From: Galactobacter sp052108535
GTDB taxonomy: Bacteria; Actinomycetota; Actinomycetes; Actinomycetales; Micrococcaceae
Reading direction: 5' to 3'
Assembly: GCA_052108535.1 (NCBI GenBank)
Contig: JBQDZM010000004.1
Span: 79,418 to 143,417 of the forward strand
DNA: 64,000 nucleotides
The first letter of the stretch is position 1. Every line of letters starts with the position of its first letter. The position numbers were made by a program, and so were the translations under genes. Below the pieces are notes generated by a model. It did no database searches. It was not told the DNA's origin and saw nothing but the letters and a program-made list of their open reading frames with translations. Of this stretch, positions 42,674 to 50,611 are shown in pieces.

Positions 42674-43409
42674 GATTGGTGTCCTCCTGGGAAGCGGAAT
42701 CGGTGAAACGGTCGTCGTCGGACTGGCCGTAAACGTTCTGGTAGCGCGCAAAGAGTTGGTCGATGGACTCCTGCGGCAGGGGGGTGAGTGGCCCGGCCTG
42801 CGCGGCGATGTGCACGGTGCGGGCCACGTCCTCCACCATGACGGCCGCCTTGACGGCGTCCTTGGCTGTGGCGCCGATGGTGAAGGGACCGTGCCCCTTC
42901 ATCAGTACGGCGCGGGAGCGGTGGCCGGTCAGCGTGGAGACGATGCCGCGGCCGATGGAGTCGTCGCCGATGATCGCGAACGGTCCAACGGGGATGGGTC
43001 CGCCGAATTCGTCCGCCATCGCGGTGATGACGCACGGGATTTCCTCGCCGCGGGCGGCCCACGCCACGGCGTAGGTGGAGTGCGTGTGCACCACTCCCCC
43101 GACGTCTGGCATGTTCCGGTACACGTAGGCGTGCGCCGCGGTGTCCGACGACGGTGAACGCTCGGATCCGGGCGTGCCCGGCACCACCTCGCCGTCCAGC
43201 GTGCACAGGATCATGGACTCCGGCGTGAGTTCGTCGTAGGAGACGCCGGAGGGTTTGATGACGAAGAGATCCTCACCGGGCACGCGCCCGGAGACGTTGC
43301 CGCCGGTCCAGACCACAAGCCCGTAACGGGTCAGTTCCTGGTGCAGATCAGAGACCTGCTGCCGCACGTCGTTGATGGCGAGCTGCGTCGCCGCTGAAAA
43401 GTCGGTCAT
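42666..43409 (-). CDS. araD: L-ribulose-5-phosphate 4-epimerase
   Basis: AraD makes D-xylulose 5-phosphate. The 247-residue class II aldolase-fold protein contains the phosphate-binding WTGGNVSGRVPGEDLFVIKPSGVSYDEL, the metal-binding VVHTHSTYAVAWAARG and GHGPFTIGATAKDAVKAAVMVEDVA. The ATG at 43409 follows a weak GAGAAG; an overlong frame continuing upstream through araB is a shadow. A C-terminal tail SDDDRFTDSASQEDTNHG overlaps araA. The gap to araB is 28 bases. Confidence 0.96.
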   Translation of the reverse strand: MTDFSAATQLAINDVRQQVSDLHQELTRYGLVVWTGGNVSGRVPGEDLFVIKPSGVSYDELTPESMILCTLDGEVVPGTPGSERSPSSDTAAHAYVYRNMPDVGGVVHTHSTYAVAWAARGEEIPCVITAMADEFGGPIPVGPFAIIGDDSIGRGIVSTLTGHRSRAVLMKGHGPFTIGATAKDAVKAAVMVEDVARTVHIAAQAGPLTPLPQESIDQLFARYQNVYGQSDDDRFTDSASQEDTNHG

Positions 43410-43437
43410 GGTGTGCTTCTCACGTGGTTGGGCGCGG

Positions 43438-45042
43438 TCACAGCGCTTCGACGGCGGCACGCTCGGCGGGCAGGGCCGCCTCGTAGCGCGCCAGGTACGT
43501 GGTGTAGCCGGCCACGAGGTCGGGGTCGGGGTGCACGACGGTGGTGTTCGAGTCCGCGAAGACCGCCCGGGTGAGGTACCCGGCCAGGTCCGCGACGGCG
43601 CCGTCGGGCACTGAAGTCTCCACTTGGGCCGCGCGGAACGCGGCCAGGATCGCGGCGCCCCAGGCGCCGCCCTCGCCGGCGGTGTCGGTGACGGCCACCG
43701 GCGCGTCCACGGCGGCGGCGAGCACGGATTGGGCGGGGCCCGACGTGCGGAACAGCCCGCCGTGGCCCTGCAACGTATCGATCCGTACTCCGTCGGCGGA
43801 GAGGACGCGCATCCCGACCGCGAGGGACGCGAACACGCCGTGCAGTTGGGCGCGGGCGAAGTTCGCCAGCGTGAGGCGCGAGCCCGGGGTGCGCAGCACC
43901 ATGGGGCGCCCGGCCTCGAGCCCGAGGACGGGTTCGCCGGAGAGCTGGTTGTAAGCCAGCACGCCGCCGGCGTCGGCCTCACCGTCCATGGCGGCGCGCA
44001 GCAATGCAGCGAAGACGTCGTCGGCCGCGGCCGGTGCGCCCAGCGCGTCGGCGAATCGACCAAGCAGCCCGGCCCAGGCGGCCAGTTCACTGGCGCCGTT
44101 GTTGCAGTGGACCATGGCCACGGCGTCGCCGGACGGCGTGGTGACGAGGTCAATCTCGTGGTGAACGCTGGGCAGTGCGCCCTCGAGGACCACCATCGCG
44201 AAGACGGAGGTGCCAACGGAGACGTTGCCGGTGCGCGGGGCCACGGCGTTGGTCGCGACCATGCCCGTCCCGGCGTCCCCCTCGGCAGGAGCCGCCGGGG
44301 CACCGGCGGCCAAGCCGCCGGTGGGATCCAGCCAGGCTGCGCCGTCCTCGGTGAGAACACCGGCGTCGGCCCCAGCCACCCCGACGGGCGGGAGCAGGTC
44401 CCGCAGCGGGGTGGTGAAGCCGGCCTCAGCGAACCACGCGTCGGCGAGGGCCAACCGGTCCTCGTCGTAATCCCGCGTCTGCGGATCGCACGGGAACATG
44501 CCGGAAGCATCACCGATGCCCAGCACGGTGGACCCCGTGAGCTTGCGATGCACCAAACCGGCCAGGGTCGTGAAGGAGGCGATCTCCCGCACATGATCCT
44601 CACCGTTCAAGACTGCCTGGCCCAGATGAGCCACGGACCAGCGCAGGGGGATGTTCACACCCAACACCTGAGTCAGCGCCGCCGCTGCCTCCTGGGTGTT
44701 GGTGTTGCGCCAGGTGCGGAAGGGAACCAGCAGTTCACGGTCCGCGTCCAAGGGCAGGTACCCGTGCATCATGGCGGAGACCGCCACGGCCCGCAGCTTG
44801 GTCAAGGGGACACCGTAGGTCTCCTGGACCGAGCTGGCGAGATCGGCGAACGCGGCCCGCGCACCGGCCTCCACGGCCGGCCACGAGTAGGTCCACAGAC
44901 CGTCCACGAGGTCGTTCTCCCAGTCGTGGAACCCGGAGGCCAGCACCTCGTGGTTCTCACCGATCAGGCAGGCCTTGATCCGGGTGGAACCGAATTCGAT
45001 ACCGAGTGAGGCCCGGCCGGCCGCCACCGTTTCGGCGCTCAT
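43438..45042 (-). CDS. araB: Ribulokinase of the FGGY carbohydrate kinase family
   Basis: This 534-residue kinase is expected to phosphorylate L-ribulose. Visible elements: N-terminal phosphate-binding LGIEFGSTRIKACLI, VAVSAMMHGYLPLD, RTWRNTNTQEAAAALT, VGTSVFAMVVLEGAL, and near the C-terminus DTLQGHGGLFRTSGPAQSVLAAAVDAPVAVTDTAGEGGAWGAAILAAF. The E-F-G-S-T opening belongs to the actinobacterial/Firmicute AraB branch rather than to E. coli AraB. The start overlaps the permease stop (ATGA). Its place beside araD and araA supports ribulokinase over xylulokinase. Confidence 0.9.
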   Translation of the reverse strand: MSAETVAAGRASLGIEFGSTRIKACLIGENHEVLASGFHDWENDLVDGLWTYSWPAVEAGARAAFADLASSVQETYGVPLTKLRAVAVSAMMHGYLPLDADRELLVPFRTWRNTNTQEAAAALTQVLGVNIPLRWSVAHLGQAVLNGEDHVREIASFTTLAGLVHRKLTGSTVLGIGDASGMFPCDPQTRDYDEDRLALADAWFAEAGFTTPLRDLLPPVGVAGADAGVLTEDGAAWLDPTGGLAAGAPAAPAEGDAGTGMVATNAVAPRTGNVSVGTSVFAMVVLEGALPSVHHEIDLVTTPSGDAVAMVHCNNGASELAAWAGLLGRFADALGAPAAADDVFAALLRAAMDGEADAGGVLAYNQLSGEPVLGLEAGRPMVLRTPGSRLTLANFARAQLHGVFASLAVGMRVLSADGVRIDTLQGHGGLFRTSGPAQSVLAAAVDAPVAVTDTAGEGGAWGAAILAAFRAAQVETSVPDGAVADLAGYLTRAVFADSNTTVVHPDPDLVAGYTTYLARYEAALPAERAAVEAL

Positions 45043-46064
45043 GTTGTTTTCCGTTTCAGGTTGACCACGCGCTGCAGCAGCACGAAGACCAGCAGGATGA
45101 CGCCGGTGATAATGGTGGTGGCCTCCGGGGGCACGGTGCCGTCACGGCTGATCAGCAGTTTCAGCAGGCCGAGCACCAGGGCGCCCACCACGGAACCGAA
45201 CACGAACCCGTAGCCGCCCGTGAGCATGGTTCCGCCGATCACCACTGCGGCGATGGCGTCCAGTTCCCAGCCCACACCCGTGATGTTCTGGGCGGTGCCC
45301 AGTCGGGACGTGTACATCACAGAGGCGATACCGGCCAGGGTGCCGGAGATGACGTAGACGCTCATCTTGGTGCGCCCCACCGGCAGACCCATCAGCTGTG
45401 CGGAGTTCTCCGCGCCACCGATCGCGTAGACCGTGCGACCCGTACGGGTGCGCTTCAGAATCCACCAGGCCAGCAGCACCAACACGATCATGAGGATCAG
45501 GCTCGGGGTGATGCTCACGGTGTTGGCGCGAAGGGCGCCCTCGTTGAGCTTGATCTTCTCGCCGAACCACAGGTAGCTGGACTCAGAATCCAGATGCTGG
45601 GGGTCGGTGGAAATCATGGAAGCGATACCGCGAGCCAGGAACATCATCGCCAACGTCGCAATGAAGGGCTGCACGTTGAAGAACTGGATCAGGATGCCGG
45701 AGATGGTGCCGAAGACCGATCCGATCAGAATCGTCACCACGATGCAGAGCCAGACGGGCAGGCCGGCATTGGCCATAGTGACGCCCGTCAGCGAGGACAC
45801 GGCGACCACTGCACCCACCGAGAGGTCGATGCCTCCGGTGAGGATCACGAAGGTGAGGCCTAGGGCCAACACAATCAGGTGGGCGTTCTCGATCAGCAGG
45901 TTGGAGAGGGTGCTCGCCTGAATGATCTTGCCGTACTGGGCCTGGCCGAAGGCGAACATCAGGACGAGGATGACCACCGAGGCGATGGTCGGCAAGGCGC
46001 TCAGCCAGCCGGAACTCGACTTGCTGCTGCCCACGGCTGGGGCGTTCAAGGTCGAGGTGCTCAT
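45039..46064 (-). CDS. Sugar ABC transporter permease (YjfF-like)
   Basis: This is a 341-residue inner-membrane permease of the ribose/galactofuranose (BPD_transp_2) class with about nine hydrophobic segments. Hallmarks are ENAHLIVLALGLTFVILTGGIDLSVGAVVAVSSL and VQPFIATLAMMFLARGIA, GGAENSAQLMGLPVGRTK and AVVIGGTMLTGGYG. It overlaps the other permease upstream and araB downstream by four bases each. Two separate permease genes after one ATPase gene is the YtfT-YjfF arrangement. Confidence 0.9.
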   Translation of the reverse strand: MSTSTLNAPAVGSSKSSSGWLSALPTIASVVILVLMFAFGQAQYGKIIQASTLSNLLIENAHLIVLALGLTFVILTGGIDLSVGAVVAVSSLTGVTMANAGLPVWLCIVVTILIGSVFGTISGILIQFFNVQPFIATLAMMFLARGIASMISTDPQHLDSESSYLWFGEKIKLNEGALRANTVSITPSLILMIVLVLLAWWILKRTRTGRTVYAIGGAENSAQLMGLPVGRTKMSVYVISGTLAGIASVMYTSRLGTAQNITGVGWELDAIAAVVIGGTMLTGGYGFVFGSVVGALVLGLLKLLISRDGTVPPEATTIITGVILLVFVLLQRVVNLKRKTT

Positions 46065-47224
46065 GCCCGCTCCCCCTTCGTCTGATCGGTGGTGTCGCCG
46101 GCAGCAGCGTGCTTGCCGCTGCTTGCCGGTGATGCCGCGGTGGCCGGAGCCAGAGTCTGCTGAGCGGCGTCGTCGGTCACGACCTCGCCGTCGGTGCTCG
46201 GCAGGGTGGGCGCCGTGGGTGCCGGCCGTTTCTTGCGTTTGAGCCAGGAACGCACGCGCTGGGACTGCAGCAGGCAGACCACCACAATCACGATGGCTTT
46301 GAACGCCGGAGTGGCGGTGGACGGGATGGACAGGAACACCACGGTCTTGTTCAGGGTGGTAATCAGCAGGGCGCCGATCACGGAACCGGCGATGGAGAAT
46401 TTGCCACCGGCCAGGGAGGTTCCGCCGACCACCACGGCAAGGATGGCGTCCATCTCGAGGTCAAGACCGGTGCGTGAAACCTCCACGGTCATGACCGATG
46501 CTGTGGCGAAGATGCCGCCGATACCCGCCAACACTGCGGAGAGTGCATACACGGTCAGCAGCAGCGGCTTGGGGCTGATACCCAGCAGTCGCGAGGCTTT
46601 CGGGTTGATACCCAGGGACTCGATCATCATGCCGAGCGCGGTGCGACGGACCAGGATGGCGACAACGATCACGATCACCACGGCGATCACCGTCACCACG
46701 GGGAAGCCCAGCACGCGGCCGTTGGCGATCCAGTTGACCAGGTCGTTCTCTGCCGCGGTGTTCTGACCGCCGGTGATCACGCGGGCGATTCCGCGGCCGG
46801 AGAGCATCATGATCAGGGTCGTGATGAAGGGCTGCAACCCGACCCAGGCCACCAGCACGCCGTTGACCAGGCCAAGCGCCAAACTGACCATCAGGGCCAG
46901 GCCAAGCGCCGTGAAAGCCGCGCCCACGGTGTTGTCGGCTGCGGAGAGGAACTGCATGGTGACGGCACCGGCCACCGCCATGACGGAACCGACGGACAGG
47001 TCGATACCCTCTGTGGCGATGACGAGCGTCATACCCACGGCGATCATCAGGATCGGCGCGGTCTGACGCAGGATGTCGATCAGGTTGCCGGAAAGGTCAC
47101 CGGAGGCGTTCGACGTGATGGCCAGGTAGGTGGGGTCCTTGATCACGTCGATCAGGAGCAGGACGATCAGGGCCACGAGTGCCCAGACGTACTGGCGGGC
47201 AAAGAGATTCTTGAGTGCAGTCAT
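46061..47224 (-). CDS. Sugar ABC transporter permease (YtfT-like)
   Basis: This 387-residue permease has motifs APILMIAVGMTLVIATEGIDLSVGSVMAVAGAV, LQPFITTLIMMLSGRGIARVITGG and AVVVGGTSLAGGKFSIAGSVIGALLI. Beyond the last helix a ~65-residue hydrophilic tail (KRKKRPAPTAPTLPSTDGEVVTDDAAQQTLAPATAASPASSGKHAAAGDTTDQTKGERA) is longer than usual. It begins three bases after the ATPase stop and overlaps the next permease gene. Confidence 0.9.
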   Translation of the reverse strand: MTALKNLFARQYVWALVALIVLLLIDVIKDPTYLAITSNASGDLSGNLIDILRQTAPILMIAVGMTLVIATEGIDLSVGSVMAVAGAVTMQFLSAADNTVGAAFTALGLALMVSLALGLVNGVLVAWVGLQPFITTLIMMLSGRGIARVITGGQNTAAENDLVNWIANGRVLGFPVVTVIAVVIVIVVAILVRRTALGMMIESLGINPKASRLLGISPKPLLLTVYALSAVLAGIGGIFATASVMTVEVSRTGLDLEMDAILAVVVGGTSLAGGKFSIAGSVIGALLITTLNKTVVFLSIPSTATPAFKAIVIVVVCLLQSQRVRSWLKRKKRPAPTAPTLPSTDGEVVTDDAAQQTLAPATAASPASSGKHAAAGDTTDQTKGERA

Positions 47225-47227
47225 GGC

Positions 47228-48832
47228 TCAGGCCTCCTTTTCCGCGTTGTCAGGGGCGTGGGCCCCGGTATCTGGTTTCTGCTCCACCGCTTCAGCGGCT
47301 GCATCCAGATCAGCGACCGGCGCAGCTTCTTCAGCGATGACGGCCACGATGCTCGCGGGAGTTACGTCAGGGCCGTTTTCGAGTTCCGCGATGACCTGGT
47401 GGTCACGCAGCACGGTGATGCGGTGGCTCAGACGGGCCACCTCCGCCAGTTCGGAGGAGATGAAGACCACGGACATGCCGTTCTCAGCCAGTTCCAGGAT
47501 CAAGTTGGAGATCTCGGTCTTGGCGCCGATGTCGATGCCACGTGTGGGCTCATCCAACACCAGCAGCTCGGGTGCCGTGGCCAGCCAACGGCCCAGCACC
47601 ACCTTCTGCTGGTTACCGCCGGAGAGGTTCTTGATCGGCCGGTCCGGGTCCGCCGGGCGGACGTTGAGCCTGGCCATGTACTTGTCCACGATCTCGTCGG
47701 CCTCCCGCTTGGGGACTCGACGGAACCAGCCGCGCTTGGCCTGAACGGCCAGAATGAGGTTCTCGCGGACGGTGAGGTCGCCGATGATGCCTTCATCACG
47801 GCGGTTCTCGGACGTCAGGGCGATGCGGTTGGCGATGGCGGCGCGGGGAGAACGCAACTTGACCTGGTTCCCGTGCACGGTGATGCTGCCGGTGTCCGCG
47901 CTGTCGGCGCCGGTGATGATCCGGGCCAGCTCCGTACGTCCTGATCCGAGCAGACCGGCGAAGCCCATGACCTCGGCCTTCTTCAGGGTCAGGTCGGTGG
48001 GTTCGATGATGGTCTTGGCGCCGGTTCCGGAGAGGACCATGAAGTCCTCGTGGTCTCCGGCAACTCGATCGGCGCTCGGGGCGTCGTCCTGTTCGGTCAG
48101 GTCCTTGCCGATCATCTCTGCGATCAGAGCTTGCCTGGGGATGTCCTCCGTCAGGTGCTCAGCGATGAACTTGCCGTTACGCAGCACGGTGAGGCGGTCG
48201 CTGATCGCGTAGACCTGGTCAAGGAAGTGGGAGACGAAGAGGATGGCCACACCGCGATCGCGCAGATCGCGGATCACGTTGAAGAGCACCTCGACCTCGT
48301 TGGCGTCCAAGGAGGACGTGGGCTCGTCCAGGATCAGCACCTTGGTGTCGGTGACCAGGGAGCGGGCGATCGCCACGAGCTGCTGCACGGCCAAGGCCAA
48401 GGAAGACAACGGGGCGCGGGTATCCAGGTGGGACAGGCCCATCTCCCCGAGGATGAGGCGGGCGCGCTCGTGGGTCTTGCGCCAATTGATGCCGAAGGTT
48501 CCGCGGATCTCGTTGCCGAGCATCACGTTCTCACCGATGGTGAGGTTGTCGCAGAGATTGACCCCCTGGTAGACGGTCGCGACTCCAGAGGACTGGGCAT
48601 CGCCCGGTCCCGTGAAGCTGACGTTCTTACCGTCCACTTCGATGCTGCCTGCGTCGATCCCGTAGACGCCGGTGAGGGCCTTGATCAGGGTGGACTTGCC
48701 GGCCCCGTTCTCGCCCATGATGGTGTGGACCTCGCCGGGCCACAGTGACAGTCCCACATTGTCCAGGGCTTTCACCCCGGGGAACTCCACCGTGATGCCG
48801 GACATCCGGACCACTGGTTGTGCTGTTGGCAT
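47228..48832 (-). CDS. Sugar ABC transporter ATP-binding protein, two-domain (YtfR-like)
   Basis: This is a 534-residue tandem ATPase. The first domain has Walker A GENGAGKS (~40-47), LILDEPTSSLDANEV and a degenerate signature LALAVQQLVAIARS. The second has a degenerate Walker A GLLGSGRT, a proper signature NLSGGNQQKV and LLVLDEPTRGIDIGA. This asymmetry is normal for the RbsA/MglA/YtfR type. The start is set at ATG 48832 (MPTAQPVVRMSGITVEFPGVKAL), as in homologues; ATG 48859 with AGGAG upstream is an alternative. An Ala/Glu-rich tail follows domain two. It energises the importer with the two permeases and the binding lipoprotein. Confidence 0.92.
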   Translation of the reverse strand: MPTAQPVVRMSGITVEFPGVKALDNVGLSLWPGEVHTIMGENGAGKSTLIKALTGVYGIDAGSIEVDGKNVSFTGPGDAQSSGVATVYQGVNLCDNLTIGENVMLGNEIRGTFGINWRKTHERARLILGEMGLSHLDTRAPLSSLALAVQQLVAIARSLVTDTKVLILDEPTSSLDANEVEVLFNVIRDLRDRGVAILFVSHFLDQVYAISDRLTVLRNGKFIAEHLTEDIPRQALIAEMIGKDLTEQDDAPSADRVAGDHEDFMVLSGTGAKTIIEPTDLTLKKAEVMGFAGLLGSGRTELARIITGADSADTGSITVHGNQVKLRSPRAAIANRIALTSENRRDEGIIGDLTVRENLILAVQAKRGWFRRVPKREADEIVDKYMARLNVRPADPDRPIKNLSGGNQQKVVLGRWLATAPELLVLDEPTRGIDIGAKTEISNLILELAENGMSVVFISSELAEVARLSHRITVLRDHQVIAELENGPDVTPASIVAVIAEEAAPVADLDAAAEAVEQKPDTGAHAPDNAEKEA

Positions 48833-48971
48833 CTTTGCCTCTTCCTCCGTGCCCGCCATCGGGCTCCTCACCGGCACGCGCGCAACGCGTGGGTGATGAC
48901 CTCTTCTTGAACGTGGGACGGCATCGGGGTCAGTGACGTTCTTGACCCCGATGCCGTTCCACGAGTTCGGA

Positions 48972-49952
48972 TCAGTACTTGCGATCCGGCAGGGCGGTCT
49001 TGGCCGCCTCGGCGGAGTCGAAGACCTCGGACTCGATGACGATCTGCTTGTCGACGTCGTCGCCGTCCACAGCCTTCTTCACGGCCTCGACGGCCTTCTC
49101 ACCGAAGAGCGGGTTGTACTCGGCAACGAAGCTGAGTTCGCCGTTGCCCAGTGCTTCCAGAGCCGGCTTGGTTCCGTCGATGGTCGCGATCTTCACGTCC
49201 TCGCCCGGGGTCAGACCGGCTTCCTTCACGGCCTGTGCGGCGCCGAGGCCCATCTCGTCGTTCTGAGCGAAAACGAACTGGATGTCGTTCTTCTTGGCCT
49301 TCAGCATGGTCTCGAAGACGGACTTGGCCTTCTCGGTGGACCACTCGGCAGTCTGGGAATCCACGAGCTTCATGTTGTCCGCGATGGTGGCCTTGAAGCC
49401 CTTGTTGCGGTCGTTGACCACGGAGAGGCCGGGAGGGCCTTCCAGCACCACGTAGTTGGCGCCATCCGGGAACTGCTCGTTGAAGTACTTGGCGACGTTC
49501 TCGGAGATGCCCACGTTGTCGGGGGCGATGTGCGAGGTGTAGAGGCTGTCGTCGTCGGGCTCGATGCCGCGGTCAAGCAGGATCACCGGGATCTCAGCGT
49601 CCTTGGCTTCCTTCAGGGACTTCTCCCAGCCGGTGGCTTCGGTGGCGGAGAGGACGATCGCGTCCACTTCCTCATCCACGAAGGACGAGAAGGCGCTGAT
49701 CTGGGAGTTCTGGTCGCCCTTGTTGGACGGCGAGTACTTGAGGGTGATGTCGGCGTCCTTGAACGCGGCCTTCACATCGTTCTCGTTGGCATCGCGCCAG
49801 CCGCCCTCAGGGCCGACTGCGACGAAGCCGACGGTCAGGTCACCGTCAGAGCCGCTGTTTCCGCCGCCGCCACCGCATGCGGCCAGGCCGAGAGCAAGAG
49901 CACCGGTTGCGGCCACAGCCGCGATACCGCGCAAGGATTTGAACTTCGCCAT
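48972..49952 (-). CDS. Sugar-binding lipoprotein of the ABC importer (YtfQ-like)
   Basis: This 326-residue periplasmic-binding-type protein has a lipoprotein signal peptide (MAKFKSLRGIAAVAATGALALGLAAC, lipid-modified Cys at 26) and a short Gly/Ser linker. The fold is that of ribose/galactofuranose-binding proteins: LTVGFVAVGPEGGWRDANENDVKAAFKDADITLKYSP, VDAIVLSATEATGWEKSLKEAKDAEIPVILLDRGI, FAQNDEMGLGAAQAVKEAG. The G-W-R positions in the first strand are typical of YtfQ, which binds furanoses; with araBDA in the operon L-arabinofuranose is the likely ligand. The ATG at 49952 has CCAGGAGG. It is the first gene of the operon. Confidence 0.9.
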   Translation of the reverse strand: MAKFKSLRGIAAVAATGALALGLAACGGGGGNSGSDGDLTVGFVAVGPEGGWRDANENDVKAAFKDADITLKYSPSNKGDQNSQISAFSSFVDEEVDAIVLSATEATGWEKSLKEAKDAEIPVILLDRGIEPDDDSLYTSHIAPDNVGISENVAKYFNEQFPDGANYVVLEGPPGLSVVNDRNKGFKATIADNMKLVDSQTAEWSTEKAKSVFETMLKAKKNDIQFVFAQNDEMGLGAAQAVKEAGLTPGEDVKIATIDGTKPALEALGNGELSFVAEYNPLFGEKAVEAVKKAVDGDDVDKQIVIESEVFDSAEAAKTALPDRKY

Positions 49953-50005
49953 TGTGGTTCCTCCTGGTGTGAAAGTGCATCGTCGCACTGGCCGTGAGTG
50001 ATGCG

Positions 50006-50054
50006 TCTCACCGGCTGAGATAGATGTTACCGGTCACACGCAAGGGTGTGTCAA
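50006..50054 (-). promoter_or_regulatory. Promoter and operator(s) of the arabinose importer/ara operon
   Basis: On the minus strand TTGACA (50054-50049), a 19-base spacer and TAACAT (50029-50024) form a promoter. The operator TGTTACCGGTCACA (50025-50038) overlaps its -10, in the same arrangement as at 35891. A second palindrome, TCTCACCGGCTGAGA (50006-50020), lies just downstream and may be an additional operator. Confidence 0.75.
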
Positions 50055-50611
50055 GCCGAATCCTAAAAAATGTTTCGGCTCACAGGATCCCGCGACGAAG
50101 TGCCGCAGCACCACCTCATGCCCGACGACACGGAGCCGTGCCGCCACGCCCCCATCTTGGCCGCCGTTCCACACCCACACACAGCATCCACGCCCGGGCC
50201 GTGCTTCCGCATGGGAGAACCGGGCCCCACCGTGGAAACCCGGCCCAGGCCGCCGCTCCACACCTGGACCGCCATTCCACGTCCACCCACAGCATCCACA
50301 CCCAGGCCGTGCGTCCGCATGGGAGAACCGGGCCCATCCGTGGAAACCCGGCCCACCCAGACGCCACCTGAAGTCGCCCCGGCCTCGCCCTGCCGCAGGT
50401 GGGCCGCCATTCCACGTCCACCCACAGAATCCACACCCAGGCCGTCCTTCCGCATGGGAGAACAGGGCCCTACCGTGGAAACCCGGCCCACGCAGACGCC
50501 ACCAGAAGTCGCCCGGGCCTCACCCTTCCGAGCGCCCCGTGCGTGCCACGCACCGCGCGCGCTGGCGCCGTACCCGTCGACGTCGGGCACGCACCGTCGG
50601 GCATGACCGGA
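50039..50611. other. Non-coding spacer between the ara operon promoter and the LacI gene
   Basis: This ~570-base stretch holds an AT-rich segment (CCTAAAAAATGTTT, ~50062-50075) and the three tandem repeats. It also holds single copies of the ends of the dispersed palindrome: CATGCCCGACGACA near 50117 and CCGTCGGGCATG near 50595. No gene is supported. Confidence 0.6.
50160..50536. repeat. Three tandem imperfect repeats of ~110-133 bp
   Basis: Each unit contains CCATTCCACGTCCACCCACA (or close), CCACACCCAGGCCGT, CCGCATGGGAGAA and CCGTGGAAACCCGGCC in the same order. Units two and three end with GACGCCACC(T/A)GAAGTCGCC. Units begin at about 50161, 50270 and 50403. They fill most of the spacer between the operon promoter and the LacI gene. 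Frames on both strands stay open only because the repeats are GC-rich. Confidence 0.8.

Noticed and set aside
42666..44603. A 645-codon frame joining the araB region to araD
   Set aside because: Only the last 247 codons are AraD; the rest is an out-of-frame reading of araB rich in Pro/Arg/Ser. It is not a fusion protein.
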